Part shown: in pieces, positions 1 through 12,261 of the stretch
Position numbering within the stretch: position 1 is the first letter of the stretch
How the letters are laid out: every line of letters starts with the position of its first letter
Assembly: GCA_021432635.1 (NCBI GenBank)
Contig: MU270017.1
Span: 496,001-560,000 of the forward strand
DNA from: Thozetella sp. PMI_491
Taxonomy: Eukaryota > Ascomycota > Sordariomycetes > Chaetosphaeriales > Chaetosphaeriaceae
Direction: 5' to 3'
Length of the DNA stretch: 64,000 nucleotides
Translations under genes and position numbers: made by a program
The notes under the pieces: generated by a model
Databases searched by the model: none
Told to the model about the DNA's origin: nothing
Seen by the model: only the letters and a program-made list of their open reading frames with translations

Positions 1-3000
1 TGACATACAGACAGGCCTAAAGTAGATGCATTGTACCGTAATTATTTGTACATAACCCCATATGTACTCCGTACTGCCGGGTGTGGAGAAATGGGAACCG
101 CAAAAAGCCGCTCAAGAAGCACCCAGAGTCAGAAATTAGTCGCGGTGCCTCGCCGCCTTGGCAAAAACCGACCACGGTTTCTCCGAGACTAAAAATACCT
201 TACCTACCCATATCGTCACAGGTTAGTGCCACAGAGGTACCCGGCCAACCTGGGAAGGCATGGATATCTACCTACCTGCTAGCCACTAGCCACTAGGTTG
301 ATCCACAAATAGCCTTGATCCTTCTAAGTTGCGACCACGTGTGGGCACAATCCTCTGCTTGATAACTAACTGCCTGCCCGTGCGGGATTAAGCCCAATTT
401 AGACAACCAACGCCGCCTTAGCTTCAGAACTTAGCTTCAGAACTCCAGGGAAGTAATAATTGCAGGGTCGTTAATCTTCCCACAAAGGGGAAGACGAAAC
501 GAAAAGAGAGTTGCCTCTTTCCGCCCCAGGCAGGGCGCATCCAATCTACTTCCATAAAAGGCATCAGGTCAATTTCTCAGAGTCTGATCCGGGTCTTTCC
601 ATCGATAAATGTATCAGGCTAGCCGCCTTCCTCATAGCTGTATGCCATAAGTCCAACTACAAACTAGCCCTTCCTGCACCCAGCCGGCCTGCTCCGTTGC
701 TTCGCGCAGTCAAATCTGCCTGCGTAAATCACTCTTTTAGCATTCCTGGCTGTGTTGTCGATGCCATTCACTCGACCCCAGGTCTTGGACTAGTGCCAAC
801 GTCCAGGGGTGGGGGTTTGGGAGTGGAACCAAAGCTTCAATAAATTGCTTCTTAATGCACTGTTACAGACCAGGGAAGTCGATGTCGAGCGGTCTAGGTC
901 GACGTTGTAGCCCTTCTTCCTGCTTGTAATAGCTGGTCTTGGTTTCTACTGCAATCAGACAATGGTAGCGAGCAGCCCAGACCGCTTGCAGTAGTGTCTG
1001 ACTGCGCAGCAACTTCTAGCTCCATCGGGTTTGTGGTTGTGTATATCCCCGTGTGACAAATCGGCTTCGCGTTAGCAGACGTTGCGTGCATCGCATTAGG
1101 TTTAGAGCCGACAAGAGGTTATTAAAGAGAGGAGCATTGAGAGAACTCGGGCTCTGCGGCCGAAACTGCATATGCGTAGCAGTCAACTATATGAGTAGCA
1201 CTGCGATCCTTCCTTTCATTACTCCGAGATCCAGTAGTGATTTACATTCGGAAATGATCCGATACGGCACGAAACATCTTGGCCGCTCGTAAGAAAATTG
1301 GCACGCCGTCTCACGCCACAATCGCCCAGATGGGTTGTTTTTCCTTGTATAGATCCATGCGGCACGGCTCCTTCCGCCTTGTACACAGCGTCCCGAGGCC
1401 ACGGTTGTGGTACGTGTGCGGTTCGCGTCCCATCCAGACTGCGACTGTGTGATTTGGCCTTGTTCACTCCGTACCCAGTCTGAGTCGGATCTATGGGGAT
1501 CTATGGATGGTTGGCCGGCACCGTCCAACCAACGGCCCCGAGAGAGGTAGACTGGCTTCTATCAACAACGTAGACCGGTTTAAAGCTGGATTCATCCCGA
1601 CCCACTCGCGCCGTACTTGGTGCTAAAGCACCCGTGCGCTCAGTATTGGCAATCCAACATACAACAGCCAGCTGGAGCACGCTAGCTGGAGTAGCAGTAA
1701 AGAGTGAAAAGGGCCGTTAGCCAAGCGAGCACGTCTTTTGAACTGCCAAGCCTCGGCTAACCCGAGCCCAATATTTCCCGAAGGATGATCTCTATTAGGC
1801 CAGTTCGTTCCGAACTCGTCTATCCCACCTACTTTGAACCTAGTTACTGCCAAGATACGTGAAGTAGCAGCGCGGGTATATAAGGTTGCTGGTAGCGTTG
1901 CAACGGTTAACTAAGGTACACAACGTCTCATTCCTAGCTAGTGTCTAGCCCCGCGTGTTACTTTGATGTCGTCGTAGTTTATGTAGTTTTCATATAGTTG
2001 CTAAATCGAGCCTAGCCAAGGCCACCAGCCAACCAGCTTCCCCTACGGGCAGATCTTGTCAACCCCGAAACGATAACCTTGGTGTCTATGTTAACAGAAC
2101 CCGCGTCTTGACTATTTGAGATATGTCACAGTCGAGCGTTCATGAGAGGGGACCTGTTGTCACAGCGCATTGAGCAGCTGTCCAATATGCAAGGTCCCTA
2201 ACAGGGTAACAACGCTTAACTGGATAATGTGTACCTTTTCATATGCTGTTTCGCGCAGTGTACTAATGTTGTAGCTCTACAGTTGTGGCGATATTCTCAA
2301 AAATTGTCATCAACGTGTGTCGTCTTCCTATCGCTAGTTGAGTTTACGGAAGCAGTGGCAAGTCGCACATTATACTCCCTATGCATGGCGATGCGGTAGA
2401 GAATGTAGGGAGACAGTCGGAATCTATGAAAATGCCAACTGTTGTTTTGTCACGGAATTCCAAGACAGCAGTGGAGCGTCATTAGTTCTGTATAGTTCGC
2501 CGTAAATAAATTCCCAAAAGTAACCAACAACCTCTCTATCACACGGCGAGCACCGTTATCTTCTGGGGAACTTTTGACTGGCTGTGAGATGCTCCGGAAG
2601 GAGCAAGTTTGTACTGGAAGATATTGATAAATGAGGATCTACCGTGGAACTCGGTAGTCCAGCACTGCCTGAATCGACAAAGTCTATTTCTAGCTATCAT
2701 CTATGCCGGCAGGCCTAGCTATAGGGCAAGTTATCACTACATAAGCGGGTGAAATTCTTTAGATGGTTGTCTAAGAGGCGGTCACTTAGCCAGAAGGCGA
2801 CTAAGCCCCTGAAAGATACGCGAGGAGCTTGTTTATGAGGAGCGCTCGGTGTGGCTATCACACGCCCAAGCACACTTCATAACTTAGCGGCCATGATAAC
2901 GACCTAATTAGTAGAGTCCATCAAACGCTAGCGCAAGCCTGACACCTCGAAGGGAGGAACTGTCCTGCGGCATATCGTCCGTCCTCCATCGCTATGAAAA

Positions 3001-5619
3001 TTCTGACTTTTGTCTAGCGTCGATACTGCTTGACCAAGTTGTGTTGCTAATTGCTAATGTGAGGTCTGGCGACAGTGCTGGTTCCTCACTTGTTCATAAT
3101 TGTCCTCGATACTTCCTCCCTGGGATCAGTAGGCTAGCTATTCCGCCCTGATTATCAAATATTAGCACCCTAGACTGAGTGATACCAACTATGTTGTTAT
3201 GTCGGTCTCTCGCCCTTGATGGATATTTTAGCGCTAGGGGTCTTCTAGCGACTGTCCATGCGTCAAGATTCGCCCCTCGTATTCTTCGATAGTTCGCTGC
3301 TTGACGAGGATATATTTGCGAATATTGCCGGGCCGTCGGCTCTACCTGCAGAGCGCCGAGCTGTACGTCCGTCTTCTCTCCAGGATCCTGTAGGGGTATA
3401 CGGCTGCTCGGGGGTGAGAGCTGCCGCCTCCAATAAGGATTACCTTTGTTTGAGTATCAAGGAGGAAGAAGGGTCATCAACTCTACAACTCCTCATAGGA
3501 AAATAAGCTCTCATAGTGGTCAACGGGAGATGCCGCTCGTCTAAACCCTTCTACGGGGAGCTACCTATCTCTGCGGCTCCAAAGCGACGTACTCTCGTGA
3601 CAGATTTGCGTTCGGTTGGGAAGCAAGCACGCGCCACGGCTCGAACATTTGATTCGGCCACACAGACTTGAGTAACACACCTTGCAACCGGAAGTGGTTG
3701 GCAGCTCTAGGCGGGAGATACTGGCGGCATCGTCTCGTGCCACCCTTCAAGGAGAAACCCTTGGGAGCTTCTGACCCGTCAGCATGACTGTCATGGCCGA
3801 TATGCGCCGAGTGTTTACGGTTCGGGCGATGTCGCACCCAAAATGATGATACGGGAAAGCACAGCACCGCTGCCGCCCGGTCAAAGACCTCCCTCCAATG
3901 GTCCCCTCCCTCTTGCTCTTCGGACGAATAATTCGTATTGGCTGGTGCGGTGGTCGTACACCAAATTTCGGCTCGCAGGCCTTTGGGTCGGTGTGAATCT
4001 CGTATTTGCTGGGAAACACAGGGGAATCAGTCAGTCTTTGCGGCGAGGGAGTCGAGTGGTACTTTTTGCGTCCTAGGTCGACTGCATCCCAACGTCTCGA
4101 ACATTGGATCAGACGATCGGGAGGGGCGGGCATATCCCGGCAGGAAAACTTCAGCTGCCAGGGGAAGAAAGCAGAATGCAAAACAGCTAGCTCCCCGGCT
4201 TATGACGCAACAAAGCGGTAGGGAGGGAAGAAGCGACCGGATTGCAAAACTCAATGGTTCCGTCCTCGGGGATAAAAGGCGCAGCATGTTTCAATATGCG
4301 TGTGCTGGGTTCCGGTCTAGCGTTAGTCAGTCCCAGAGCCGATGGGCCGGACAGAACAAACGCTTTCGGTACGAAGGTGCTCCGTAAAAGCTTCGGGAAG
4401 CCGAATGGGGGCCTGGAACTGCGGGCGCCGCGGTCTCGTGTCCGAGCCCGAAGGTTCGAAGGGATCGGCGCGGGAGCCCTTTGCCAAGACTTGCTCGCCC
4501 TGGTTGCCCCGACTTTGCTGGGGGATCGCAATCCGCCAATGTCCCCGCAACTCATTTAACTTTTGACCTGTCAGGCTTGCTAGGGTGCTGTAGCTAAATA
4601 TGGGACGAAGATCATGCCTCAGCTTCGCCCATCGACTCCGTACCACCATCCTGCTACAATAGCCTCGTTCCTTGACGAGCGGGCCTGGCACAAGGAAGAA
4701 AACGAAGAAGCTAGGAGGAAGGAGAGGGGAATAGCGCTGGAAGGCTGCGGCTGCAAGCCATATTCGGGGCGTAGATGCGCAGCACTTGTCTCCTATCGGT
4801 TTCGATAAGACCCCCGTGTCTCGCCCTTGTGGGCTTTGACGCGCGTCACCCATTTCCCAATCCGTAGGCGCAGGCGAACCACCACGGCCATTTGTCCCGC
4901 TTCCCTAGATTCCACCCGGCAGTCCGGCACGCAGCGCAAAATGCAACAAGGTGCTGGCTTGTGTGCGCGCCAGGGCTTGGGGCCAACGGAATCTGCACGC
5001 GGTGGAATCGCGCCCCGTGATAGAAAGAGGACTGCATGAGTCTCGTCCACAGTGAACCACTTTTGAGTATTGGACGCTGGTCCAAAGGAAGATATTCTTG
5101 GACTTGGCCGTGCTGTGATGACGCGGACGTCGACTGGCGCTCTGGGGTAGGAACCGGCTTCAAATGTACCACAGTAGCACCACGGGACGGCCATTCTCTC
5201 TCCCCACGCGATTGGTAGCTGAGTGTTCGCCCACCTTCATCAGCCCGCCCTCTCTCCCCTTCCCTCCCACGCTTCCCCCCTTCGCTCCGACCGGTCGCCT
5301 AGTTGAGGCATGCCCAACGGACGCCAATTCCAGCCCCGCTAAAAAAGAAAGGGATGCGGTCTTGGCATCGTCAGCACCGTCCATCAACAGCGCCTGTTCC
5401 TAATCCCACGCTCCCCGGCGGCTCGGCACAGCGCCCAGCCAAACAAGGGGGAAGGCCAACAAGCGAGTAGTGCCAAGACCTACAGTGGCCTGAATTTGCC
5501 TTGTGGCGTGCGGGACCCTGTCGGGCCCTCGTGATATCTTCTGGATCCTCCTCCTTCGTCCCTCTCGGTCGACTTCAGAAGAGTTGCGATCGCGTGCCGT
5601 CAGAACACCACGGATCGCC
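1..5619. other. Gene-free stretch, left edge
   Basis: No open frame here combines a start, splice sites and recognisable protein-like composition. The part from about 1.9 to 3.3 kb is visibly richer in A and T, with many CTAG and TAG motifs, and reads as decayed intergenic DNA. From about 3.5 kb the composition becomes GC-rich again, but the overlapping open frames on both strands are short and low in protein character. A 13-base direct duplication lies at 418-443. The last few hundred bases are pyrimidine-rich and are probably the promoter and leader of the glycosyltransferase gene that starts at 5620. Confidence 0.6.
418..443. repeat. 13-bp tandem duplication
   Basis: The 13-mer TTAGCTTCAGAAC occurs twice in direct succession (418-430 and 431-443). 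It is a simple local duplication in non-coding DNA with no evident function. Confidence 0.9.
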
Positions 5620-7262
5620 ATGCTTCACCTGAACCGCCGCCACGGCCTATCGAGGCTTATCGGCGTGTCGGCGGTCTTCGTCTTCTTCTGCCTGGCCTAC
5701 TTCTACCTGCGCGATACGCCCCTGTCGTGTGAGGGGCCCGCCAGCTTTTTCGATGGCCTCGCGGCGCCTGCCATGAACAAGACGTCGTCGATCGCCAAGA
5801 TCACGGTCGCCGCCAATGCGTTGAATGGCGGCATCATTGGCCGTGCCATGCAGAGCCACGCCACGCACAACAATATGCACGGCTATCAACACTTCATTGC
5901 CAAGTACACGGCCGTGAGCAGCCTTATCGAGCACGACAGCAGGAACCGGCCCAAGGGCGCTTGGACGAAGCCCGCCTACATCCTGTCGGTCATGGTGGCC
6001 GAGCTGGAGAAGGAAGAGGACGAGAGGTTAGAATGGCTATTGTAAGTGGGACCTTGGTGTTTTCTAGGCTCTAACGCCCTCTTTTTTTGGCGTGCGCCGG
6101 CGCTGGCGCCAACTATCTGCGGATGGGCGTCGCGTGCGCTTAGCACCGACAGACGTTGGTTTGTGGACTAACCCGTGCTGACACACGGCTCTATAGCTGG
6201 TTCGACGCCGATACGATCGTCCTCAACCCGTACACGCCGCTCGAGATCTTCCTCCCGCCCAAGTCGCGGAAGGATCTCGAGGACGTGCACCTGTTGCTCT
6301 CGGCGAACTGGGACGGGCTGAACTCGGGCGCCTTCGCGCTCCGCGTGCACCCGTGGTCCGTCTCGTTCCTATCCGCTGTGCTGGCGTATCCTATCTACGA
6401 GTCGGAGCGCCAGAAGAAGGACAGATTCCGGGACCAGAGCGCCTTCCAGTATCTACTCCAGCACGCCGAGTCTCCCATGGCCGCCACGCCCATGAAGGGC
6501 AAGGAGCACTGGGTCGAAATCCCCATGCGCTGGTTCAACTCGCTGCCCTTCAACCGCGCCTTTGCCAAGGGCGGCAAGTGGATCTATTCGACGAACATGA
6601 CCGACGACAAGTTCGACAACGGCACTAGCGACGTCTACAATGACGGCAACCCGCCCAAGGTTGAGGCGTGGAAGGTTATGCAAGGCGATCTGGCCGTGCA
6701 CTTTGCCGGCGCCACAGCCGGCTCCAAGGGTGTCCGAGACAGCTGGATGGGACGCTGGCTAGACCGGACGGAACAGTGGCTGCCGCACTGGGCCAACAAG
6801 ACCACGCATTATCGGCTCCGGGAGGAGGTCGACGAGTTCTGGGCCAAGGCATCCCAGAAGATGACCACGGCGCGGGATAAGGCCGAGGCCGACAAGGCCG
6901 CGGCCGAGAAAGCCAAGAAAGAAACGCTGCTCACAGACACGTCGCCACCGCCTAAAGGAGCCGGGAAGGACTCCAAGGCAAAGCAGAAAGAAGCCGAGAA
7001 GGACAAGGCGAAGGAGGGAGCCAAGGAGGAGGTCAAGCAGGAGGCCAAGAAAGACCAGAACGCAAAGGACGAGGACGCAAAGAACGATACCGATGCTAAG
7101 AAGGTCGCGACCACCACCACTGCTGCCACTACTACATCGACGGGCACGACTACCACGTCAACGGGGACGGTCACTACGGCGAAAGAGAAGGGTAGCGGCA
7201 CGACCACCACTCCTAAGGCCGTCTCGACCTCCTTTCATGAACAAGGGTCACTCGAGGGATGA
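5620..7262 (+). CDS. GT34 family glycosyltransferase (galactosyl/alpha-mannosyl transferase, GMA12/MNN10 type)
   Basis: Two exons, 5620-6041 and 6197-7262, give 495 residues. The 155-base intron has a GTAAGT donor, and its junction restores the motif around FWFDADT, with the metal- and nucleotide-sugar-binding DxD at residues 144-146. This is the hallmark of GT34 enzymes, Golgi transferases that add alpha-galactose or alpha-mannose to N-glycans. A short basic N-terminus followed by a hydrophobic stretch (about residues 12-26) makes a type II signal anchor, which is why I chose this ATG over the in-frame one 117 bases upstream. After the catalytic domain comes a long Lys/Glu/Ala-rich, probably coiled tail (about residues 360-450), then a Thr-rich run. 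Such a tail is unusual for the family. The next gene encodes a sugar-nucleotide-type transporter on the same strand. The sugar specificity cannot be told. Confidence 0.88.
6042..6196 (+). other. Intron of the GT34 gene
   Basis: It starts GTAAGT and ends CTATAG. Removing it joins the codon TT|C and restores the family motif across the junction. At 155 bases it is longer than the other introns in the window, most of which are 45-110 bases. Confidence 0.85.
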
Positions 7263-8284
7263 AGGGAGATAGTACATGAAGCAACGATACCAAAACCAAT
7301 AGACAAACCCTGTAGACTACCTGCTTGCAATTGCTGCCACAGTTCCTCTTCCACGCCCATCGTGCTACCCTCCCTGTATGGGCACTTTTTCGTGCAGCTG
7401 CCGAAGACGGGACAGCCTTGCCGGTTGCAATCCGGCATTAGACGCACAAGACGCACCACTAATGTCTCAGTGCGCTCTGCTGCTTGCATCCTGGCTTGCA
7501 GAGAGAATGCTATGCCGGCCCTCAAAATCGTCCGTCTGATTACCACGAACTGCGTCCTGCGAGCGCTCCCGTTCTTGGCATGCGTAACGCATCCAGGGAT
7601 GCTGGCTGAGAGTCAGGGGGCCCTGCCGCATCGGTATCGGTGCGAGGCGTGGAGGTCCCCCTCCAAGCCTTTGAGGTGCCTGCCCCCGCTCTCCCTCCCA
7701 AACCAGACCCGTTCTCGACGCGGTCCTCAGCCATGCCTGTCATCCGCCTGCCCACACCATCCCACCCCCTTATTCAGTGTCCGGCTGCACGCAGAATGCC
7801 AGCTGCTGTTAGGCTGACGTGGCATGCAGGCCGCTGCCTTATTATTATTGGCCCTGGACCCTCCCTCTTCGACGCCCCCGGCCCTCCTTGAATGCATCCC
7901 GAGTGTGGCCTGCCCCTGCCAAGCTACACGTTTGTACTCCCGTAGCGCCCGAGGGTGCATACATTTCACTGAGCTACCGCCCTCCATCTCTTTTTCCCTC
8001 GCCGCTCGCCAAACCCTCCCCCACCCTGCCACCACCTCGACCCGTCGCGTGCGCCGGGGCCCCGTGGACCGTTGCGACTACGACAATCTGGTCTGCAGCC
8101 CACCATCCACCGCCTTCGCGGATGAAACGGAGCTGGGAGGGGCCGAATGCAATCGGGCAGATAACCGATTGATACTCGCTCCTTTTCTTTTTGGGCTCGT
8201 GCGGGCTTGGCATCGGCATAGACAAGAGTTTGGACGTTTTTGAGGAGCCTGGTCGTAGTTTTTTTTTTTCTCTTTTCGACGACC
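7263..8284. other. Intergenic region, GT34 to transporter
   Basis: No gene seen. The right half is rich in C and T, ending in a run of T's and CTCTTTTC about 10-30 bases before the transporter start. Such pyrimidine-rich leaders are common in highly expressed filamentous-fungal genes. This is probably the promoter and 5' UTR of the transporter gene. Confidence 0.5.
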
Positions 8285-9556
8285 ATGTCGCAATCCAAAA
8301 AATCGGATCGATTGGACGATGTCGAGGCACAGCCGGCGCTGTTCCAGCCCGCCAGGATCCAGCTCGACACCGAGTACACCGTCTCGACTGCGACCAAAGC
8401 GGGCTACTTGGCCGTATACTTCCTTTGCAACATTGCCTTGACCATCTACAACAAGCTCGTGCTCGGAAAGGTAAGTCGTGGATGCATTTTATTTATACTC
8501 CCTGTCCCGACCTACAAATCCGGTTGCGTGCCGTACCCTCGGGTACTATATAACTTGAGCCTCATTACGGCACGATATTAACCGGCGATTTTGTCCAGTT
8601 CTCTTACCCATGGCTCTTGACGTCCATCCACGCAGGCTCGGCCTCCATCGGGTGCTACGTGCTCCTGACAAGGGGCCAGTTCACCCTCACCAAGCTCGCC
8701 GTCCAGCAGGAGCTGACCCTCGCCGCCTTCTCGGTGCTCTTCACCATCAACATCGCCGTCTCCAACGTCTCGCTGTGCGTGGCCTGCCCGCTCCCTTTCT
8801 CGTCTAATGACGGCACGGCCTGCTAACCGGGATTTTCTAGAGGACTCGTGTCGATCCCCTTCCACCAGATCATGCGCTCGACCTGCCCGGTCTTCGCTGT
8901 CCTTATCTACCGCCTGCGGTATAAGCGGGCTTACTCGGCCAAGACGTATCTGTCGCTAGTCCCCGTCGTCGCCGGAGTGGGCTTAGCTACGTATGGCGAC
9001 TACTACTTCACCACCGCTGGTTTCTGCCTTACGCTGCTGGGCGTCGTGCTCGCCGCCGTGAAGGTCTGTAGCCTGGGTCCCTGTGCGCATCCCCTCGGCC
9101 GCGCCTGCTAACCGCTCCCAGACTGTTGCTACGAACCGCCTCATGACCGGGCCCCTGGCCCTTTCCCCGCTCGAGACTCTGTTCCGCATGTCGCCCTTGG
9201 CCTTTATACAGGCCCTGATGTGCGCCTTCCTGGGCGGTGAGATCACGGCTTTCCTCGACACGCGCAGCGACCCCGACGCCATGCCATCGCGTACGCTTTT
9301 CTTGATTCTGGCCGGAAACGGCCTGCTCGCCTTCGTTCTCAACATCAGCTCCTTCTCAACCAACAAGATCGCCGGCGCCCTGACTATGACGGTCTGCGGA
9401 AACGTGAAGCAGTGCCTGACCGTACTGCTGGGCATCGTACTGTTCGAGGTCAAGGTTGGGGCCTTGAACGGGCTGGGCATGTTGATCGCCCTTGGAGGTG
9501 CTGCCTGGTACAGCACCGTGGAACTGCGCGCTAAGAGAAACAGGGGATCCAGGTGA
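8285..9556 (+). CDS. Triose-phosphate/nucleotide-sugar transporter family protein (TPT/DUF250, SLC35-like)
   Basis: Four exons (8285-8470, 8599-8774, 8841-9063, 9122-9556) give 339 residues. The phases match, and each intron has GT-AG ends, with CTAAC branch sites in the last two. The protein has about ten hydrophobic segments. The stretch around VKTVATNRL across the third junction is the KV/A/T motif typical of the TPT branch of the drug/metabolite transporter superfamily. The LFTINIAVSNVSL and NKIAGALTMTVCGNVKQ blocks are conserved in fungal members. Such proteins exchange sugar phosphates or nucleotide sugars across Golgi or ER membranes. The neighbouring GT34 gene would need a sugar-nucleotide supply in the same compartment, but the substrate cannot be read from sequence. 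Confidence 0.9.
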
Positions 9557-10020
9557 ATGGGGGGGCGTGCCTGCTGGAGACGCGAATACGCGGAGGCCCG
9601 AGAGCCTATGGTCGATGCCAACAGCATGTCGACCTTTGCGGAGCACCACCCTATACGGATGGCCCTGCCAGCGTGGATCCTGATGACGCTTACTAGAATC
9701 TGTGGTAACGTCGGATGCGAGATTGGGGGGTGTTGTATAGTAGTGACCGTGCGACGCTTCTCCGCTTGCGAGCCGTGGCCGGCCGCCTCGGCGGTTTGTC
9801 TGGTTAGGTGCCTTGCCTTACCCAGCGCAGCTCACATGTGAGGGTAGGAAAATGATACCCAATATATAAATTATAGATTCACACCGGGCTCAAACCCATC
9901 GATCGACCTGCCTCTCCATACCCCTGTTTGTGTACGCCGAGGGCATTGAAACGCGACAGCTAGTACGACTGATACCGCACGTCCAGAACTCAAATCAAAT
10001 GTCAAGTGGTGCCAGCCAAC
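9557..10020. other. Convergent 3' intergenic region
   Basis: The space between the stop codons of the transporter (+) and the DUF2235 gene (-). It holds only the two 3' UTRs. An A/T-rich stretch near 9850-9885, with AATATATAAATTATAG, is a plausible polyadenylation area for the plus-strand gene. Confidence 0.5.
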
Positions 10021-12261
10021 CTACCGCTTTGCGTGTTCCTGTCCCTTCTTCATCCATACTTCACTGACCATGTCTCCTTCATTAGCAACACAGACCCACT
10101 CGCCTATCCCATGTTCTTTCGGAGCCACTCTGATGCCCCGGCCTCCTCCTCCAATGATCAAATTGCCCGGCCGGTATGTCTCGTCCTCCTGCATCCGGCG
10201 GATGACGCTACCATGAACCCGGACGTTATCTGGGATATCGCGGACCTCGCCGCACGGTAGCGGCCACCTGATAGGCTTCCACGAGCCGTCCTGTTGGAGA
10301 TCCATTCGCCGGAAGGGCAAGTATTCCATGAGTTTCCAGGACAGAATGGACCTCTTGGACATACCGCAGTCCCACGCCAGCGAGTCGTGGATGCGGGCTA
10401 GGTGAGCCTTGCGCATCATCGCATGGAAGCTCAGGGGTTTCTCTTGCTCTCCGACGTAGTCCTGGACGTCCGTCTGGGCGCCAAGATCCCCAGCACCGCG
10501 TCTAGAAGACTTCGTGGATCCGTTCGCTTGGTTGATCATGGTTGGTGTGCTTCCCCCGGGGCTCCGGACCTGGATATCCGGGATGAAGGGCTCAGGGAAG
10601 AGGGCCGGGTCGCCCGGGTGCGGCTCCTTGCCCGGGGGCATATCGGCACCTTCAAGCGCGTCGACGCACCCCATCTCGCGGACCATGTCCCAGTCGAAGT
10701 TCAGACCCGCCTTAATGGCCTCTCGGACCATCCAGGCGAGAGGGACATGGCTTGCGCTTTTGGAGCCTGGGATGATCTCCCATCCACCACCCACGTCGCC
10801 GTGCCCGCCAGAGAACCATACTTCATCGATGTCCGGCTCTGCCTCATCGTCTGACTCGAAGTTATGCTCGTCGTCCTCTGTGTGTGGCTCGACCACTGAT
10901 GCCACAGATGCACCATCAGAAGGCAAGGCTGAGTGATGATCTTTCGTAGAGGGCCTGGTGCCTCGAGAGCGGGAGCGAAACCGAGCAATGATGTCGGTAT
11001 CGATGGTACCTACAGTCTGGCGCCGACCGCGGTCCTCGCTGAAGGCAGTGTCCAGGGGCTTGAGATCGCTCCAGTGGGACGCTGTTGGTTTTAGCGCGGT
11101 CAGCGTGGCAGCGCTGGAGCGACGGCGGAACTTCTCGCCCGGCTCAGGCTTAGCGTGGTGGTGGTGGTGGTGCAGGAGGTGGTGGTGATGGTGACCTTCG
11201 CCGTCGCGCTTCGCCTTGGATTTTGACTTCGACCCGCTCTGGTATATCAAGTCTTGCCGGAACTTAGCACGGCGCTCATCAATGCTGACGGCGTGCCGCA
11301 CAACCTTGGCCGAAGTGCGGGCCGTGTAGGGGAACTTGCTCCGCTCCATCCACGCGGTCTCGAAGCGTGGGACGCTGTTGACCGTGTCGAACAGGCCCAG
11401 GAACCGGATGCGCCGGACGGGCCGCGAGAAGGTCTCCCGGAAGCCCTTCAGGAATGCATACATCTCTTTCTTCTTCTTGATTCCCTCGGGGGTCGTGTTC
11501 GAGCGGCGGCACTGCCACTGCGAGAACGCTTTCCATGCAAACGATATCATTTCCTCGTTACCGTGCGACAGCAGCCCGACGTAGTCAAGCATTTCCGCCA
11601 GGAAGCGGGCCGTATAGGCCCCTCGAGAGAAGCCGAAGACATAGATCTCATCACCGGGGCAGTAAAACCGCATGAGGAAGCGGTAACCGCCGACGACATG
11701 CTGATCAAAGGATGACCCTACGGCGGAGTCCTTCGCCTTCATGTACCATGACCGAATCTTTGCTGCGGTGCTGGTGTGTGTCAGGTTGGTCGAGACGATG
11801 TACGTGCCAATGCCCGCTTGGAACACCAGGGTTAGCCTCAAGACGATTCTCGACGCTTCGGGGGAGACGACCTACGTTGATAGTAATGGACTGTCGCAGA
11901 GTTAGCTACCTAGAGTCTAGACAAAGCTCTTTGAAAACAAAGTAGGCTCACATTGGTTGTTCGATGTTCGATCTAACATCCGGAAGATCTTGAGGATATT
12001 GCTGTCGCTATCGTCGCCTTTGAACTTGTTGCCTGTCCCGTCGAAGCATAAGACAAGCTTCTTGGGCTGGCGAGACTTTTTACGATTGCCTTCCATCGCG
12101 CATGGTATGCTTGACGCGTGCGAGTGGTTTTGCAATGAGTAGAAATCCTGCTGGGATGGAGTCTCTGCGACGGACTCCTGGACAGTGATCACAGAGGGCC
12201 GAGTACTTCCACCTCCTGGTGGTGCCCGGCCCACACCTGGGGCCAGATGGCTTGCGTCCAT
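10021..12261 (-). CDS. DUF2235 domain protein (alpha/beta-hydrolase fold, Tle1-like phospholipase family)
   Basis: Three exons on the minus strand (12261-11952, 11890-11876, 11816-10021) give 706 residues. The middle exon is only 15 bases. Including it produces the run HYYQPGIGTY, which is diagnostic of DUF2235 and is lost if the micro-exon is skipped. The start of the domain (LCFDGTGNKF) and the nucleophile elbow GFSRGAYTARFLA, with Ser in a GxSxG motif, are clear. The family includes the Tle1 phospholipase effectors of bacteria. Fungal members are common, but their substrates are largely unknown. A His-rich insert (about residues 315-335) and a Ser/Arg/acidic linker interrupt the hydrolase domain, which resumes with VWFSGGHGDVGGGW, a conserved DUF2235 block that probably carries the catalytic acid region. 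No signal peptide, so probably intracellular. Confidence 0.9.

Noticed and set aside
2740-2780. Resemblance to the small-subunit rRNA segment GTGAAATTCTT
   Set aside because: Only about 11 bases match. The neighbouring sequence does not continue the rRNA alignment, so this is chance.
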